This document shows positions 17,591 to 27,385 of a stretch of DNA of 36,544 bases, piece after piece; the stretch's first letter is position 1; each line of letters opens with the position of its first letter. The stretch spans positions 1,515-38,058 of the forward strand of contig VXOH01000010.1 of NCBI GenBank assembly GCA_009840135.1, given 5' to 3'. This DNA is from Chloroflexota bacterium (lineage in GTDB: Bacteria; Chloroflexota; Dehalococcoidia; Lucifugimonadales; UBA3495). The notes beneath the pieces were generated by a model that did no database searches, was not told the DNA's origin, and was given only the letters and a program-made list of their open reading frames with translations. The position numbers were made by a program, and so were the translations under genes.

Positions 17591-18835
17591 CTAAGGGGCA
17601 ACCTTGTCCCGGGAGCGCTTGAAAATGCTTAGCAGAGACTTGTAACCCCTGGTGGAACCCTGGGGAGCCCGGTAAGTCCTGCCCTCCCCCTGGTGCTTTA
17701 TGCCCCACAGCAAGGTCCCCACCGCGGCGGAAAACCCGGGTTTGCGCAGCTGGGTGGGCAGGCCGGACACGCCCGTCGGATAGGCTATCCTGACGGGACC
17801 TCCCAAGACCTTTTCGGTGAGTTCCTCCAGTCCGGCGATTTCGGCGCTGCCGCCGGTGAAGACTATCCCGCCGTCGGGCAGGCGGCTAAGACCAGCCTGT
17901 GACATTCTCTGAACTATCATTTGAAGAATTTCGTACATTCGGGCGCTCAGTGGTTCGCACAGATGGCTTCGCCTGACCAGCTTTTGCTGCTGACCCTGTC
18001 CGCCGGAAAGGATAACTTCCTCCTCATCGTCCACCAGTTCGGGAAGGACGTTGCCGCGCTTGATTTTCGCGTCCTCCGCCACGTAAAAGGGGATTCTTTC
18101 GGCTACGGCCAGATCCCGGGTCAACTGACTTCCCCCGACGGGCAACACGGTGGAGTACCAGGGACTGCCGTATCGAAACACCGTAACGTCGGTGGTCCCG
18201 CTGCCAATGTCAACGAGAACAACTCCCAGTTCCCGCTCGTCGGCGGTCAGCGTTGCCTCCGCCGATGCCAGGGACTGCAGCACCAGGCTGTTTACCGGCA
18301 TCTTGTTGGACTCCACGGCGTTGACCGTGTTCTTAAGGACGATGGCATCCCCGACAGTTACATGGGCTTCCAGTTCCACCTGGTTGGCGTGGAGACCAAC
18401 GGGATTGCGGACGCCGGCCAGGCCATCAACCGAATAGCCGATGGGAATGATGTGCAGCACCTCCTCGCCTTCTCCCGGAGTCGGGAAAGACGACTGCATG
18501 AAGCGGTGCATGTCGCCGGAGGTAATGCTTCCCAAATCGGTGGGATGCTCCATCACGTCCTTTATGTTAGTGCTGTAGATGTGGCTGCCGCTGACCACCG
18601 CGTAGGCCCCGGGCTTGTAGCCTTTGCCCACGTAACGCTGGGCCTCTTCGATGGATCCTCGAACTGCTTCCTTTACCTCTTCAATATTCTCGATGCAGCC
18701 CTTCTGCATCCCCTGGGAGGGTGCAATACCGGTTCCCAGCACCTTCAGTTCACCCTCGCTGCCAACTCGGGCCACGACGGTGACAACTTTGCTGGTGCCG
18801 ATATCCACTGCCGTGTAGAAAGCTTCTTTTGCCAA
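17591..18835 (-). CDS. ftsA: Cell division protein FtsA
   Basis: AVDIGTSKVVTVVARV; ELGVVLVDIGSGTTDVTVF; DGGIVFTGGSAEIAGLEEL; actin-like ATPase motifs. Confidence 0.95.
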   Translation of the reverse strand: MAKEAFYTAVDIGTSKVVTVVARVGSEGELKVLGTGIAPSQGMQKGCIENIEEVKEAVRGSIEEAQRYVGKGYKPGAYAVVSGSHIYSTNIKDVMEHPTDLGSITSGDMHRFMQSSFPTPGEGEEVLHIIPIGYSVDGLAGVRNPVGLHANQVELEAHVTVGDAIVLKNTVNAVESNKMPVNSLVLQSLASAEATLTADERELGVVLVDIGSGTTDVTVFRYGSPWYSTVLPVGGSQLTRDLAVAERIPFYVAEDAKIKRGNVLPELVDDEEEVILSGGQGQQQKLVRRSHLCEPLSARMYEILQMIVQRMSQAGLSRLPDGGIVFTGGSAEIAGLEELTEKVLGGPVRIAYPTGVSGLPTQLRKPGFSAAVGTLLWGIKHQGEGRTYRAPQGSTRGYKSLLSIFKRSRDKVAP

Positions 18836-19024
18836 GATGTTCCGTCCTTCTTTAACCGGAATGATTGTCCGGAATCACCAACACTACCTATTGAATTATC
18901 ATCTGGTGACTGACCCTGCGACCGAGGCCGCTAAACCGGAAAAACTAAAACTAATACTGCTTCCCTTGTCTGTCCGTGCTAATCGGCTCAACTTAGCCAG
19001 GCTGCCTTTGCCTGATTGTCAGTC

Positions 19025-19987
19025 TCAGTCCTGGAGGCGCTGGGCCACCCTGAGCCGGGAGCTGCGGCTGCGAGGATTGGCTGCCACTTCCTCTACGCTG
19101 GGCCGGATAATTCGCCGGTTTACCAGGTTAATTGTCGGTTTATGGTTGCAAACGCACACCGGCAATCCCGGCGGGCAGATGCATCGAGCTCCTTCGCGAG
19201 CCAAAAAATTCTTTACTAGGCGGTCCTCCAAACTGTGGTAGCTGATTATTCCTACCCGCCCTTCCGGGGCCAGCAATTCCACGGCCGCCTTCAGGCCTTC
19301 TTCCAGGGTGTTCAACTCGTCGTTTACGGCGATTCTCAGGGCCTGGAAAGTTCTGGTTGCAGGGTGCGTTCTCCGTGGTCCCCTTCGTCCTCCCCTGCCG
19401 CCGGCCAGTTCCGCTAGTTGCGCCGTAGTCCGTACCGGCCTTCCCCTGACCAGTGACCGGGCTATGGCCGCCGCCCTCGGTTCTTCGCCGAATTCTCTCA
19501 ACACGGATGCCAGACGCGCCTCCGGCCAGGTATTGACCAGCTCCGCCGCCGTGGGCACATCCGCGTCGGGGTTGAACCGCATATCCAGGGGTTCGTCGCG
19601 TTGAAAGCTGAACCCGAATCCGGGGCCATCCACCTGCCTGGAGGAAATCCCCAGGTCCAGGAGGATTCCTTCAACCCTCACCTCACCTCCCCAAGCCCCC
19701 TGGACCAGGGAAACCATGCTGGCATAGCTCCCCAGAACCGGAGTAAATCTACTTCCGAAGGGAGCCAGCCGTTGTTCGGCTCGGACAAGAGAACGAGGGT
19801 CCAGGTCGATTCCACACACACACCCAAGAGGGGAAGACGCCCGGAGAAGGGCCAACGCGTGGCCCCCATCTCCCACCGTCGCATCCACATACACACCGCC
19901 GGAGCGCACCCCCAACCGATCCACTACCTCTGTCTGCAACACCGGCAGATGAAAAGGGACTCTTGCCTCTTCCGCCTGATCTGCCAT
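19025..19987 (-). CDS. rsmH: 16S rRNA (cytosine-1402-N4)-methyltransferase
   Basis: HLPVLQTEVVDRL...YVDATVGDGGHA; LLDLGISSRQVDGPGFGFSFQRDEPLDMRF; ISYHSLEDRLVKNF. Confidence 0.96.
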   Translation of the reverse strand: MADQAEEARVPFHLPVLQTEVVDRLGVRSGGVYVDATVGDGGHALALLRASSPLGCVCGIDLDPRSLVRAEQRLAPFGSRFTPVLGSYASMVSLVQGAWGGEVRVEGILLDLGISSRQVDGPGFGFSFQRDEPLDMRFNPDADVPTAAELVNTWPEARLASVLREFGEEPRAAAIARSLVRGRPVRTTAQLAELAGGRGGRRGPRRTHPATRTFQALRIAVNDELNTLEEGLKAAVELLAPEGRVGIISYHSLEDRLVKNFLAREGARCICPPGLPVCVCNHKPTINLVNRRIIRPSVEEVAANPRSRSSRLRVAQRLQD

Positions 19988-20399
19988 CCTTGACCTACCG
20001 GGCTCCGGCCCCTGGCCGTTCGGAAAGTCCGCACTGCCGCAAGCCGGGATTTATTGCCGATGTTGCTGAGAGGAGTTCCTCAATCTTCCCGGGGAACGCC
20101 TCGTCCTCAGTCCAGGTTGCCGGGGCTAAACGGAAGGAAAGGGAAAACCGGAGCGCCGCTACGAATATCGCTACCGGGGGAAATGGGAAAAGAACGGCTG
20201 AAACCCGGCCCCGATTGTTACAAGAACACCCAACCCAACCATGCCCTGGCCGATGATTGATTGACATCTCTCCAACTCTTGGGAGCCCTGAGAGAGTCTT
20301 TTGAGACCGATGCGAGGCTCTGCAGCAGCCCCGAACGGCGGTAAAGTAGAGTGATACGGAGCGTGATCCACCCACAAACCCCTCACCACCATCACTGGG

Positions 20400-20445
20400 G
20401 TGAAGTTATCAATCAGCCGAAGATGCTGTCAACGGAAATTGTCCA
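20400..20445 (-). promoter_or_regulatory. Candidate promoter upstream of rsmH
   Basis: Minus strand TTGACA-N18-TAACTT in an AT-rich block, about 0.4 kb upstream of the rsmH start. Confidence 0.4.
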
Positions 20446-20739
20446 CTTTTTTTGATTAATTTTAGAAAACCCCATTTTTGGTCGTATTTTCAGAAACAGG
20501 TCAGCAATTGCTGCGGTCTGGTGGAGGGCCGGGAGAGGCAGTAAGGGGGATACTCTGGATACCGATATCTCGGCTCCCGATGTAGTCAAAGGCGCTGCAA
20601 TCGGACTGAAAGACGCCTCTGCCGGGCGGACCGGGAAAAGCACTGGAGACCGGAACTGTACCAACCCCGCAGCCGGTTTCCTGACCCTTGGCAACTATTG
20701 GGTGTATACTTGGGCCTAATCTGGAGTCGGAAGGCCAAA

Positions 20740-22068
20740 ATGAGCAGTGATCCGGGAAGCATGAAACGGAAGCCGGTCTTCTACGGATGGTACATTGTTG
20801 CCACCTGTATATTCGTGGCCTTTGTTACCAACGGCGCCCGCAACAGCTTCGGAATATTCGTCCTGCCCATGAGCGAGGAGTTCGAGTGGAGCAGGGGGAC
20901 AATTTCCTTCGCCGCCGCGCTGGGCTTCCTGGTGAACGGAGTTACCCAGCCCTTCATGGGTCAGTTGCTGGACCGCTTTGGCGGCCGCAAGGTAATAGTC
21001 TCGAGCATAGCCTTGTTCGGGTTGACTACCATGGCCCTCAGCCTCACCTTCCACTATCTGTTTCTGATTTTCGTTTTCGGCGTGGTATCCTCCATAGCCC
21101 TGAGCGGGATGTCCTTGAACAACACTGGTACCCTGCTGTCGCGCTGGTTCCGGCGCCGCCGGGCTACCGTGGTCGGTTTGAACGCCTCCGGCCTGTCCGC
21201 CGGCGGGTTGGTGCTGGTGCCCCTGGGGATGTACCTGCTTCAGTCCACCAACTGGCGCATCACCTGGATAGCATTTGGCGTTCTGGTCTTGGCGCTTTCG
21301 GTCCCGCTGGCCTTCTTCTTCCTCCGGGACGATCCGAGGGATATGAACCTCAATCCCGACGGCGACGATGCAATGCCCGGCGCATCCCCAGGATCCAGCG
21401 CCGGGCGGATTGCCGGCATACTGGATACGGACCGGTGGGCCCAATCCCTTCGTTCAATGCCCATGTGGCAGATGACGATCGCCTATTTTGCCTGCGGTTA
21501 TACGACGGCGGTCCTTTCCGTTCACTTCGTGCCCTTTGCCGACTCCCTGGGCATTGGGCCGCAGACGGCGGCCTTCATATTCGCCTTGATGATGGGGCTG
21601 AACGTGGCCGGCAGCATAGGAGCCGGCATTCTCTCAGACAAGTTCAGCCGAAAGAATATGCTTGCCCTGGTTTACTTCGTTCGGGGTATGGCCTACATGC
21701 TGATGCTGGCAGCGGTGGAGTTTCTGGGCCTGGGAACGCCGGCCCTGTTGCTCTTCGCCATAGTGGCGGGAGTGTCGTGGATTGCCACCGCCCCGCTTAC
21801 TACCGCATTAATAGCGGACGTATACGGGGTTCGGGCGCTGGGAACCATCTCCGGCATAGCTTTCCTGGTACATGCCGCCGGCAGTTTTATCAGCATCTGG
21901 CTGGCGGGAGAGCTCTACGACCTGACCGGTTCCTATACAGTACCCTTCACCATTGCCGGGCTGATGCTCTTCCCGGCTTCCCTTTTTGCTTTCTCCATCA
22001 AGGAAAAGAAATACTCTTCCCGCTACAACCGGATTGAGCCGGCAGCCGTTCCCGCGGGCGGCGACTGA
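20740..22068 (+). CDS. MFS transporter (OFA/monocarboxylate-like)
   Basis: KPVFYGWYIVATCIFVAFVTNGARNSFGIFVLPMSEEFEWSRGTISF... with 12 hydrophobic segments; ORF open from 20698. Confidence 0.9.
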   Translation: MSSDPGSMKRKPVFYGWYIVATCIFVAFVTNGARNSFGIFVLPMSEEFEWSRGTISFAAALGFLVNGVTQPFMGQLLDRFGGRKVIVSSIALFGLTTMALSLTFHYLFLIFVFGVVSSIALSGMSLNNTGTLLSRWFRRRRATVVGLNASGLSAGGLVLVPLGMYLLQSTNWRITWIAFGVLVLALSVPLAFFFLRDDPRDMNLNPDGDDAMPGASPGSSAGRIAGILDTDRWAQSLRSMPMWQMTIAYFACGYTTAVLSVHFVPFADSLGIGPQTAAFIFALMMGLNVAGSIGAGILSDKFSRKNMLALVYFVRGMAYMLMLAAVEFLGLGTPALLLFAIVAGVSWIATAPLTTALIADVYGVRALGTISGIAFLVHAAGSFISIWLAGELYDLTGSYTVPFTIAGLMLFPASLFAFSIKEKKYSSRYNRIEPAAVPAGGD

Positions 22069-22114
22069 GGTTTAAAGGGGACCGCCGAGCAGAGACCCCA
22101 AGCGAGGTGTCGGA

Positions 22115-22369
22115 ATGCTGCCCTTGGGATTGTGGTTGCCGTCCGGCCTGCCCGCCGGTGAAGTTGCCGGGTTGTTGCTGAGCCTGGCCGCCCACCACGA
22201 CGAGATAGTTGACCCGGATTTCCTGGCCTGGTTGAAGGCCCGCCTGGATCACCTGATTTCCCTCGACCCGTGGGTGCTGGTGGTAATCCTGACCGTGATA
22301 GTGCTTTCTATTCCTGCCACCATAGTAGGGTTCTATGTGTACCAGCAATGGCGGCTCCGCTATTCCTGA
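22115..22369 (+). CDS. Small single-pass membrane protein, hypothetical
   Basis: 84 aa with C-terminal TM helix DPWVLVVILTVIVLSIPATIVGFYVYQQWRLRYS. Confidence 0.5.
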   Translation: MLPLGLWLPSGLPAGEVAGLLLSLAAHHDEIVDPDFLAWLKARLDHLISLDPWVLVVILTVIVLSIPATIVGFYVYQQWRLRYS

Positions 22370-22409
22370 CAGCCGGGCGGCTAAGAATTCCAGCCCAAGC
22401 TACCGAGAA

Positions 22410-22443
22410 AAAGGGGACGGAGCAATAACGCTCCGTCCCCTTT
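22410..22443. terminator. Bidirectional rho-independent terminator
   Basis: Perfect stem AAAGGGGACGGAGC-AATAAC-GCTCCGTCCCCTTT between convergent ORFs. Confidence 0.85.
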
Positions 22444-22471
22444 CTGAGTCTCCTCGCAAGGCGGAAAAGGC

Positions 22472-22657
22472 CTAGCCGGGATTGTGCTTTTCCACCAAAG
22501 GACCGACCCTGGCATCCACGTTGCCGATAGGCTGGCCGGCATCCACGCGGGCCACGGCCAGATGGGCATCTCGCTGGATTTCCTCCCAGTCGGGTTCCAG
22601 TTCGTACTCGTCCCGCAACTCGTCGAACAAATCGGTTAACGACTTTTGATTAAACAT
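22472..22657 (-). CDS. Hypothetical small protein
   Basis: 61-aa ORF MFNQKSLTDLFDELRDEYELEPDWEEIQRDAHLAVARVDAGQPIGNV...; ends next to the convergent terminator. Confidence 0.5.
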   Translation of the reverse strand: MFNQKSLTDLFDELRDEYELEPDWEEIQRDAHLAVARVDAGQPIGNVDARVGPLVEKHNPG

Positions 22658-22736
22658 AATGCTTAACTTAGATCCCTCCTCCCTAGTATCGTACTTAAGC
22701 GTACCCTAGTCTATCCATTTTTGGAAATGCTGGCAA

Positions 22737-22804
22737 GGCTTGGCCGGAATGGGTCTGGGGAGACTTGCCGTCTATTGCCGCCCCATTCTAGCATCCGCCA
22801 AGCC
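22737..22804. other. Nested inverted repeat (possible structured RNA element)
   Basis: GGCTTGGC(22737-22744)/GCCAAGCC(22797-22804) outside GAATGGG(22747-22753)/CCCATTC(22782-22788). Confidence 0.5.
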
Positions 22805-23248
22805 GGGCGGGTAAGAATCGGTTCCTCTTTCCATACTTTCCGGCCCTTCGAGCCGGCATTTGAACGGTTGGTGACACCTGGCAAAAGTAGGCACTATCGG
22901 AAATTCCTGTCATCTGGGTGACCTGCCGTGTGGTCGACACTCGCCGGAGGGCGATCACGAATTGCAGTGCAGGCTTCAGTCGAGAGGCTTGTGTGGGCAC
23001 AAGGTATTGTGCGCCATTTGGAGGATGAAAACTCTCCCCATTAGATGTATCGTTAATGAGCGTCGGTTTCAATTACAGGGCCGCCGACTGTCCTTTGGGG
23101 GCCCTATGGCGCGAACACGGACAACCCTTGCCGCGTAGAATGCTCGCTACTGGCCAAATCCAGCCGTACCTTCCGGCCAGCACCGAATCAGGGCCCCTTT
23201 CGCCCTGCAGATCTGGCGGTCAAAGTAGATGGGAGAGAAAAACAGGAA

Positions 23249-24352
23249 ATGAGCAGAAAACTGGGTTTGATGATTTTTGTGGGTATTTTATCGGCAGCGC
23301 TGCTGGTTGGCTGCACAGAGAATGAACAGGAGAGTTCATTGCAGCAGGCAGAGACGACGGCTTCTGCTGGGGAAGAGCCCGAGTCCACCCGCCTAGAAAG
23401 GGTGCGCGCCCGGGGGACAATGGTCTGCGCCAGCAACGACACGGTGGCCGGCTTTGGCTTCTCCGACGAAGCCGGTAACGTTAAGGGCTTCGATATAGAC
23501 CTGTGCCGGGCCGTCGCCGCAGCCGTGCTGGGCAATCCCGACGCATTGGAGTTCCACAAGACCACCGCCGCCGAGCGGGGCCCGGCCATGCAGTCCGGTG
23601 AAATTGACATGATGGCCCGGGTTACCACCTGGACTTCATCCCGTGACGTCCAGTGGGGCAACTTTGCCCAGACCATGTTCTACGATGGGCAGGGCTTCAT
23701 GGCGCCCAAGTCCCTGGGAGTCTCATCGGTTCTCGAACTCAAAGGCAGCACCGTTTGTGTTCAGCAGGGAACCACCACTGAACTGAACCTTCAGGACTTT
23801 GATAACCAGAACGCCATGGACTTCACGATAGTAACCCTGGCCGACAATATTTCCTCCAGCGCCGCCTACGCCGGTGGGCAATGCGAAGCCCTCACCACCG
23901 ACCGTTCCGGCCTGGTAGGTGTCCGCCTGGGCCTGGCCGTCCCGGATGACCATGTCATCCTGCCTGGCACCATTTCCGAAGAACCTTTGGGTCCGCTGGT
24001 ACCTTCCGGTGACGACCAGTGGTACGACATAGTCAAGATAGTAATGGCCATACTGATTTATGGTGAGGCCCTCGGTATTTCCTCCGACAACGTGCCAACT
24101 TCCGTGACCGGCAACACGCCGGTGGACCGCATGCTGGGCCTGGAAGGATCCTATGGTCAGGAGGAGCTGGGGCTGGACAAGACCGTGGCCCAGGACGTGA
24201 TCCGGGCCGTTGGCAATTACGGCGAAATATACGACCGGCACCTCGCTCCGCTGGGCATAGAACGGGAAGGCAGCCGCAACGCCCTCTGGAGCGCCGCCCC
24301 ATGCACCGACTGCCCCAAGGGCGGCCAGATTTACGCAGCGCCCCTGCGGTAG
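23249..24352 (+). CDS. Amino-acid ABC transporter substrate-binding lipoprotein
   Basis: Signal with lipobox LLVGC; TMVCASNDTVAGFGFSDEAGNVKGFDIDLCRAVAAAVLGNPDALEF; general L-amino-acid binding protein type (AapJ-like). Confidence 0.9.
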   Translation: MSRKLGLMIFVGILSAALLVGCTENEQESSLQQAETTASAGEEPESTRLERVRARGTMVCASNDTVAGFGFSDEAGNVKGFDIDLCRAVAAAVLGNPDALEFHKTTAAERGPAMQSGEIDMMARVTTWTSSRDVQWGNFAQTMFYDGQGFMAPKSLGVSSVLELKGSTVCVQQGTTTELNLQDFDNQNAMDFTIVTLADNISSSAAYAGGQCEALTTDRSGLVGVRLGLAVPDDHVILPGTISEEPLGPLVPSGDDQWYDIVKIVMAILIYGEALGISSDNVPTSVTGNTPVDRMLGLEGSYGQEELGLDKTVAQDVIRAVGNYGEIYDRHLAPLGIEREGSRNALWSAAPCTDCPKGGQIYAAPLR

Positions 24353-24465
24353 TCCGCTGCGACCAGCGAATCACGAAAATGCAAACAGCGGGTATAATGG
24401 GCCGAGAGTATTGAGTCCGGGTTATCCCGTTCGCACATAAGGTTAAAGGAAGACAGGAGACCGCC

Positions 24466-25317
24466 ATGCAGATTGGAGCGCACGTCTCGTCCGCCGGTGG
24501 AATCAGCAAGTCCATTGACCGGGGCCTGGATATTGGCTGCGAGGCCATCCAGATATTCGGCTCCTCGGCCCGAAGCTGGGCCTTCAAGCACCCGGCTGAG
24601 AAGGAAGTCGCCGCCTTCAAGGAACGCCGGGCCGAATCGGGCATGGGCGCCGTCTACTTTCACGCCATCTACCTCATTAACCTGGGCAGCCCCAACCCGG
24701 AACTTGTGGAAAAGGGCGTCCAGTCCCTTATTAACTATATGACCCTGGCTGCCGACATAGATGCCCAGGGAGTTATTTTTCATCCCGGCAGTCACAAGGG
24801 GCAAGGCTACGACCAGGTTTTTGACCAGGCCGTCGAGGCCGTCCGCCGGGTGCTGGACAACACGCCGGAAGGGCCATATTTGTGCCTGGAGAATATGGCT
24901 GGGATGGGCCAGCATATAGGGGCCAGGTTCGAGGAACTGGGCAGCATCCTGAAAGCGGTGGACAGTCCCCGCCTGCGCATTTGCCTGGATACGCAGCACA
25001 GCTTCGCCGCGGGTTACGACCTGACCACTACCGACGGCGTAGAAGCGATGATCGCCCAGTTCGACGAGGTCATCGGGGCCGACAACCTGGCCGCGGTCCA
25101 TGCCAACGATTCCAAGCAGATTTGCGGCTCCGGAGTGGACCGTCACGACAATATCGGTGAGGGCTACATAGGCGAACAGGGTTTTGCCTGTATCATGGGC
25201 AATCCGGCCTTCCGGGACGTACCCTTCTTCCTGGAAGTGCCGGGCTTTGAGGGCAACGGCCCGGACCAGCAGAACATAGACATTCTCAAGAGGATCAGGC
25301 AGGAAGCCGGCTTATAG
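24466..25317 (+). CDS. nfo: Endonuclease IV (deoxyribonuclease IV)
   Basis: MQIGAHVSSAGGISKSIDRG; QIFGSSARSW; LCLENMAG; LRICLDTQHSFAAGYD; VHANDSKQICGSGVDRHDNIGEGYIG. Confidence 0.95.
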   Translation: MQIGAHVSSAGGISKSIDRGLDIGCEAIQIFGSSARSWAFKHPAEKEVAAFKERRAESGMGAVYFHAIYLINLGSPNPELVEKGVQSLINYMTLAADIDAQGVIFHPGSHKGQGYDQVFDQAVEAVRRVLDNTPEGPYLCLENMAGMGQHIGARFEELGSILKAVDSPRLRICLDTQHSFAAGYDLTTTDGVEAMIAQFDEVIGADNLAAVHANDSKQICGSGVDRHDNIGEGYIGEQGFACIMGNPAFRDVPFFLEVPGFEGNGPDQQNIDILKRIRQEAGL

Positions 25318-25330
25318 TCCACTGCTCTCC

Positions 25331-25738
25331 ATGGCAGCCTGTTTCCATGGCATCCAGGTTGACGGCATCTTGGTTGACATCAGCTACAACGAATTCGTGC
25401 GCCTGGTGCGGCGGGCCTACCTCCGGTTGCCGAGCCAGGTGCTCGACGCCCTGGAAAACGTGGACGTGACTGTCGAAGAGTGGCCCGGTCCCAACGAAGA
25501 GGAACTGCTGGAGGAGGGCGGCACCCTGTTTGGCCTCTACTACGGCGTACCCCTCACGGACCGGGAAGGCGGCTCCCCGGTTCTCCCTGACCGGATAACC
25601 CTTTACCGACAGCCCATCCTCGACAACTGTGAAAGTCGTTCCGATGTGCTGCGGGAAATCCGGATAACTCTCTGGCACGAGGTCGGACACTTCCTGGGTA
25701 TGGACGAAGACGACCTGCACCGGCTGGGTTACGGCTGA
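25331..25738 (+). CDS. Zincin-like metallopeptidase family protein
   Basis: ITLWHEVGHFLGMDEDDLHRLGYG: HExxH-type motif with the conserved downstream segment of this small family. Confidence 0.85.
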   Translation: MAACFHGIQVDGILVDISYNEFVRLVRRAYLRLPSQVLDALENVDVTVEEWPGPNEEELLEEGGTLFGLYYGVPLTDREGGSPVLPDRITLYRQPILDNCESRSDVLREIRITLWHEVGHFLGMDEDDLHRLGYG

Positions 25739-25878
25739 CTCAATGGCGTTGGGTGTCGGGCATTCCAGGTTCAACGCTTGTTGGGGAGACTTACGGGCCT
25801 GCCCCGGTCTTACACGAGAACCCGTCTCCGTGGAAAAGCGACCGGTAGAAGAAGAGAACTTGCGAAATCCCTCGATTA

Positions 25879-26349
25879 ATGATTAAAGCCCTGGGCAAAG
25901 CCATTGGCCTGGGCTTTGGTACCGGCCTGTTTCCCATAGCTCCCGGCACGGTCGGCAGCCTGGCCGCGGTGGTGATTTACTACCTCATTGTCCTGGCGGT
26001 TGGCGCGGCGGAGCAGTTCATCCTGGCGGGCCTGATTATTTTCAGCCTGCCTGTTGGCGTTTGGGCCACGGGTCTGCTGGCAACTGAAGAGGACCCTGAT
26101 CCCGGGAAGGCCGTGTGGGACGAGTTTCTGGGGATGTGGATAACCTGCATTTTGCTGCCGCCCACCATTCCATGGCTGGCAGCGGCTTTCATCTGTTTCA
26201 GAGTCTTCGATGTTCTGAAACCCTGGCCGGCCCGACGGTTGGAAAATCTGCATGGAGGCTGGGGAATCATGGCTGACGATATCGCCGCCGGAATATATGG
26301 GTTCGCCCTGCTTAACGCCGCCAGGTTTGCGTGGCAGGCGTGGGGGTAA
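25879..26349 (+). CDS. pgpA: Phosphatidylglycerophosphatase A
   Basis: GFGTGLFPIAPGTVGSLAAV; DPGKAVWDEFLGMWI; FRVFDVLKPWPARRLENLHGGWGIMADDIAAGIY. Confidence 0.93.
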   Translation: MIKALGKAIGLGFGTGLFPIAPGTVGSLAAVVIYYLIVLAVGAAEQFILAGLIIFSLPVGVWATGLLATEEDPDPGKAVWDEFLGMWITCILLPPTIPWLAAAFICFRVFDVLKPWPARRLENLHGGWGIMADDIAAGIYGFALLNAARFAWQAWG

Positions 26350-26466
26350 CCGCCAGTTTCTTGCGGGGTTCTCATTTGCGGACTCAGTAAGCGGCGATGC
26401 TTACCAATCAACAGTTGTGGCATAATGACCCGAATTCAAACCAGGCCTGTCTATAAGGACTGAACC

Positions 26467-27291
26467 ATGTTTGAGAAGATTCAGCACATCGGTTACTACT
26501 GCGCGGACCTGGAGGCTGCCGTTGCCTGGTACAACCAGGGCTTCGGGGCGTTGAGGGCCGGTGGCGGCGATTTGGCCGTAAGCGTTCAGGTACCGGAGGG
26601 CGGCGCCAACGCCTTCCTTCGCTTCGGCCAGGTGGAGGTTGAGCTGATCCAGCCGGCCGATACGTCCGGCCTGCCCAAAGACGGCCTGGTGATGCATCAT
26701 GTGGCCTACGTGGTGCCCGACATCCGCCAAGCCATCGAGGAGTGCAGGGCCCGGGGCTTCCGGTTCACCGCCGACGCGCCCCGCACCAATCAACTGGGCC
26801 AGCAGCTACTGTATTTCCATCCCGAGACCACCAACAACGTCCTGATGCACCTGACCCAGCTTCCCGCGCCGGAGGACGCGGTGATGACGGGCGTGGGCGG
26901 CGGCGTACAGGTGGCGAAGATAGTCCACGCCGGCTACCGGGTGCCAAACCTGGAGGATGCCATCGCCTGGTACGTGGAGAAGTTTGATGGGGAGCACATC
27001 GGCGGCGGGCCGTCGCGCACGGGCAGCCGCAACGCCTTCGTCAACTTTGGCCAGGTGCAGGTGGAGCTGATCGAGCCCCACGAGCCGGAAAGCCTGGGCG
27101 GCCACCACGAGATGGACCACGTGGGCTACGTGATGGACGACATCCACGCGGGAATTGACGCCTGCTGCGGCCGGGGCTTCAAGTTCGTGGCCGATACGCC
27201 CAACACCAACTCGGTGGGCCAGCAGGTGCTCTACTTCGACACGGCCACCAGCATGAACAGCAGGATGCACCTGACGCAGCTGCCCGATTAG
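26467..27291 (+). CDS. Two-domain VOC (methylmalonyl-CoA epimerase-like) protein
   Basis: Two tandem VOC modules (KIQHIGYYCADLEAAVAWY / KIVHAGYRVPNLEDAIAWY), each ending MHLTQLP. Confidence 0.88.
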   Translation: MFEKIQHIGYYCADLEAAVAWYNQGFGALRAGGGDLAVSVQVPEGGANAFLRFGQVEVELIQPADTSGLPKDGLVMHHVAYVVPDIRQAIEECRARGFRFTADAPRTNQLGQQLLYFHPETTNNVLMHLTQLPAPEDAVMTGVGGGVQVAKIVHAGYRVPNLEDAIAWYVEKFDGEHIGGGPSRTGSRNAFVNFGQVQVELIEPHEPESLGGHHEMDHVGYVMDDIHAGIDACCGRGFKFVADTPNTNSVGQQVLYFDTATSMNSRMHLTQLPD

Positions 27292-27380
27292 TTTTCAATC
27301 CACGAATGTGCACTAATACTCACTAATGGGGATAAAATGAACCTATACTCGTGCTCATTAGTGTCTATTCGTGGATAAAA
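27292..27380. repeat. Palindromic intergenic repeat, family A
   Basis: ATCCACGAATGTGCACTAAT ... ATTAGTGTCTATTCGTGGAT inverted arms between the VOC gene and aroK. Confidence 0.8.
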
Positions 27381-27385
27381 GAGAA

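Noticed and set aside
17921-18913. 330-aa plus-strand ORF
   Set aside because: Antisense of ftsA.
20000-20400. Possible RNase P or other structural RNA upstream of rsmH
   Set aside because: None of the conserved RNase P core strings (such as GAGGAAAGTCC) seen on either strand.
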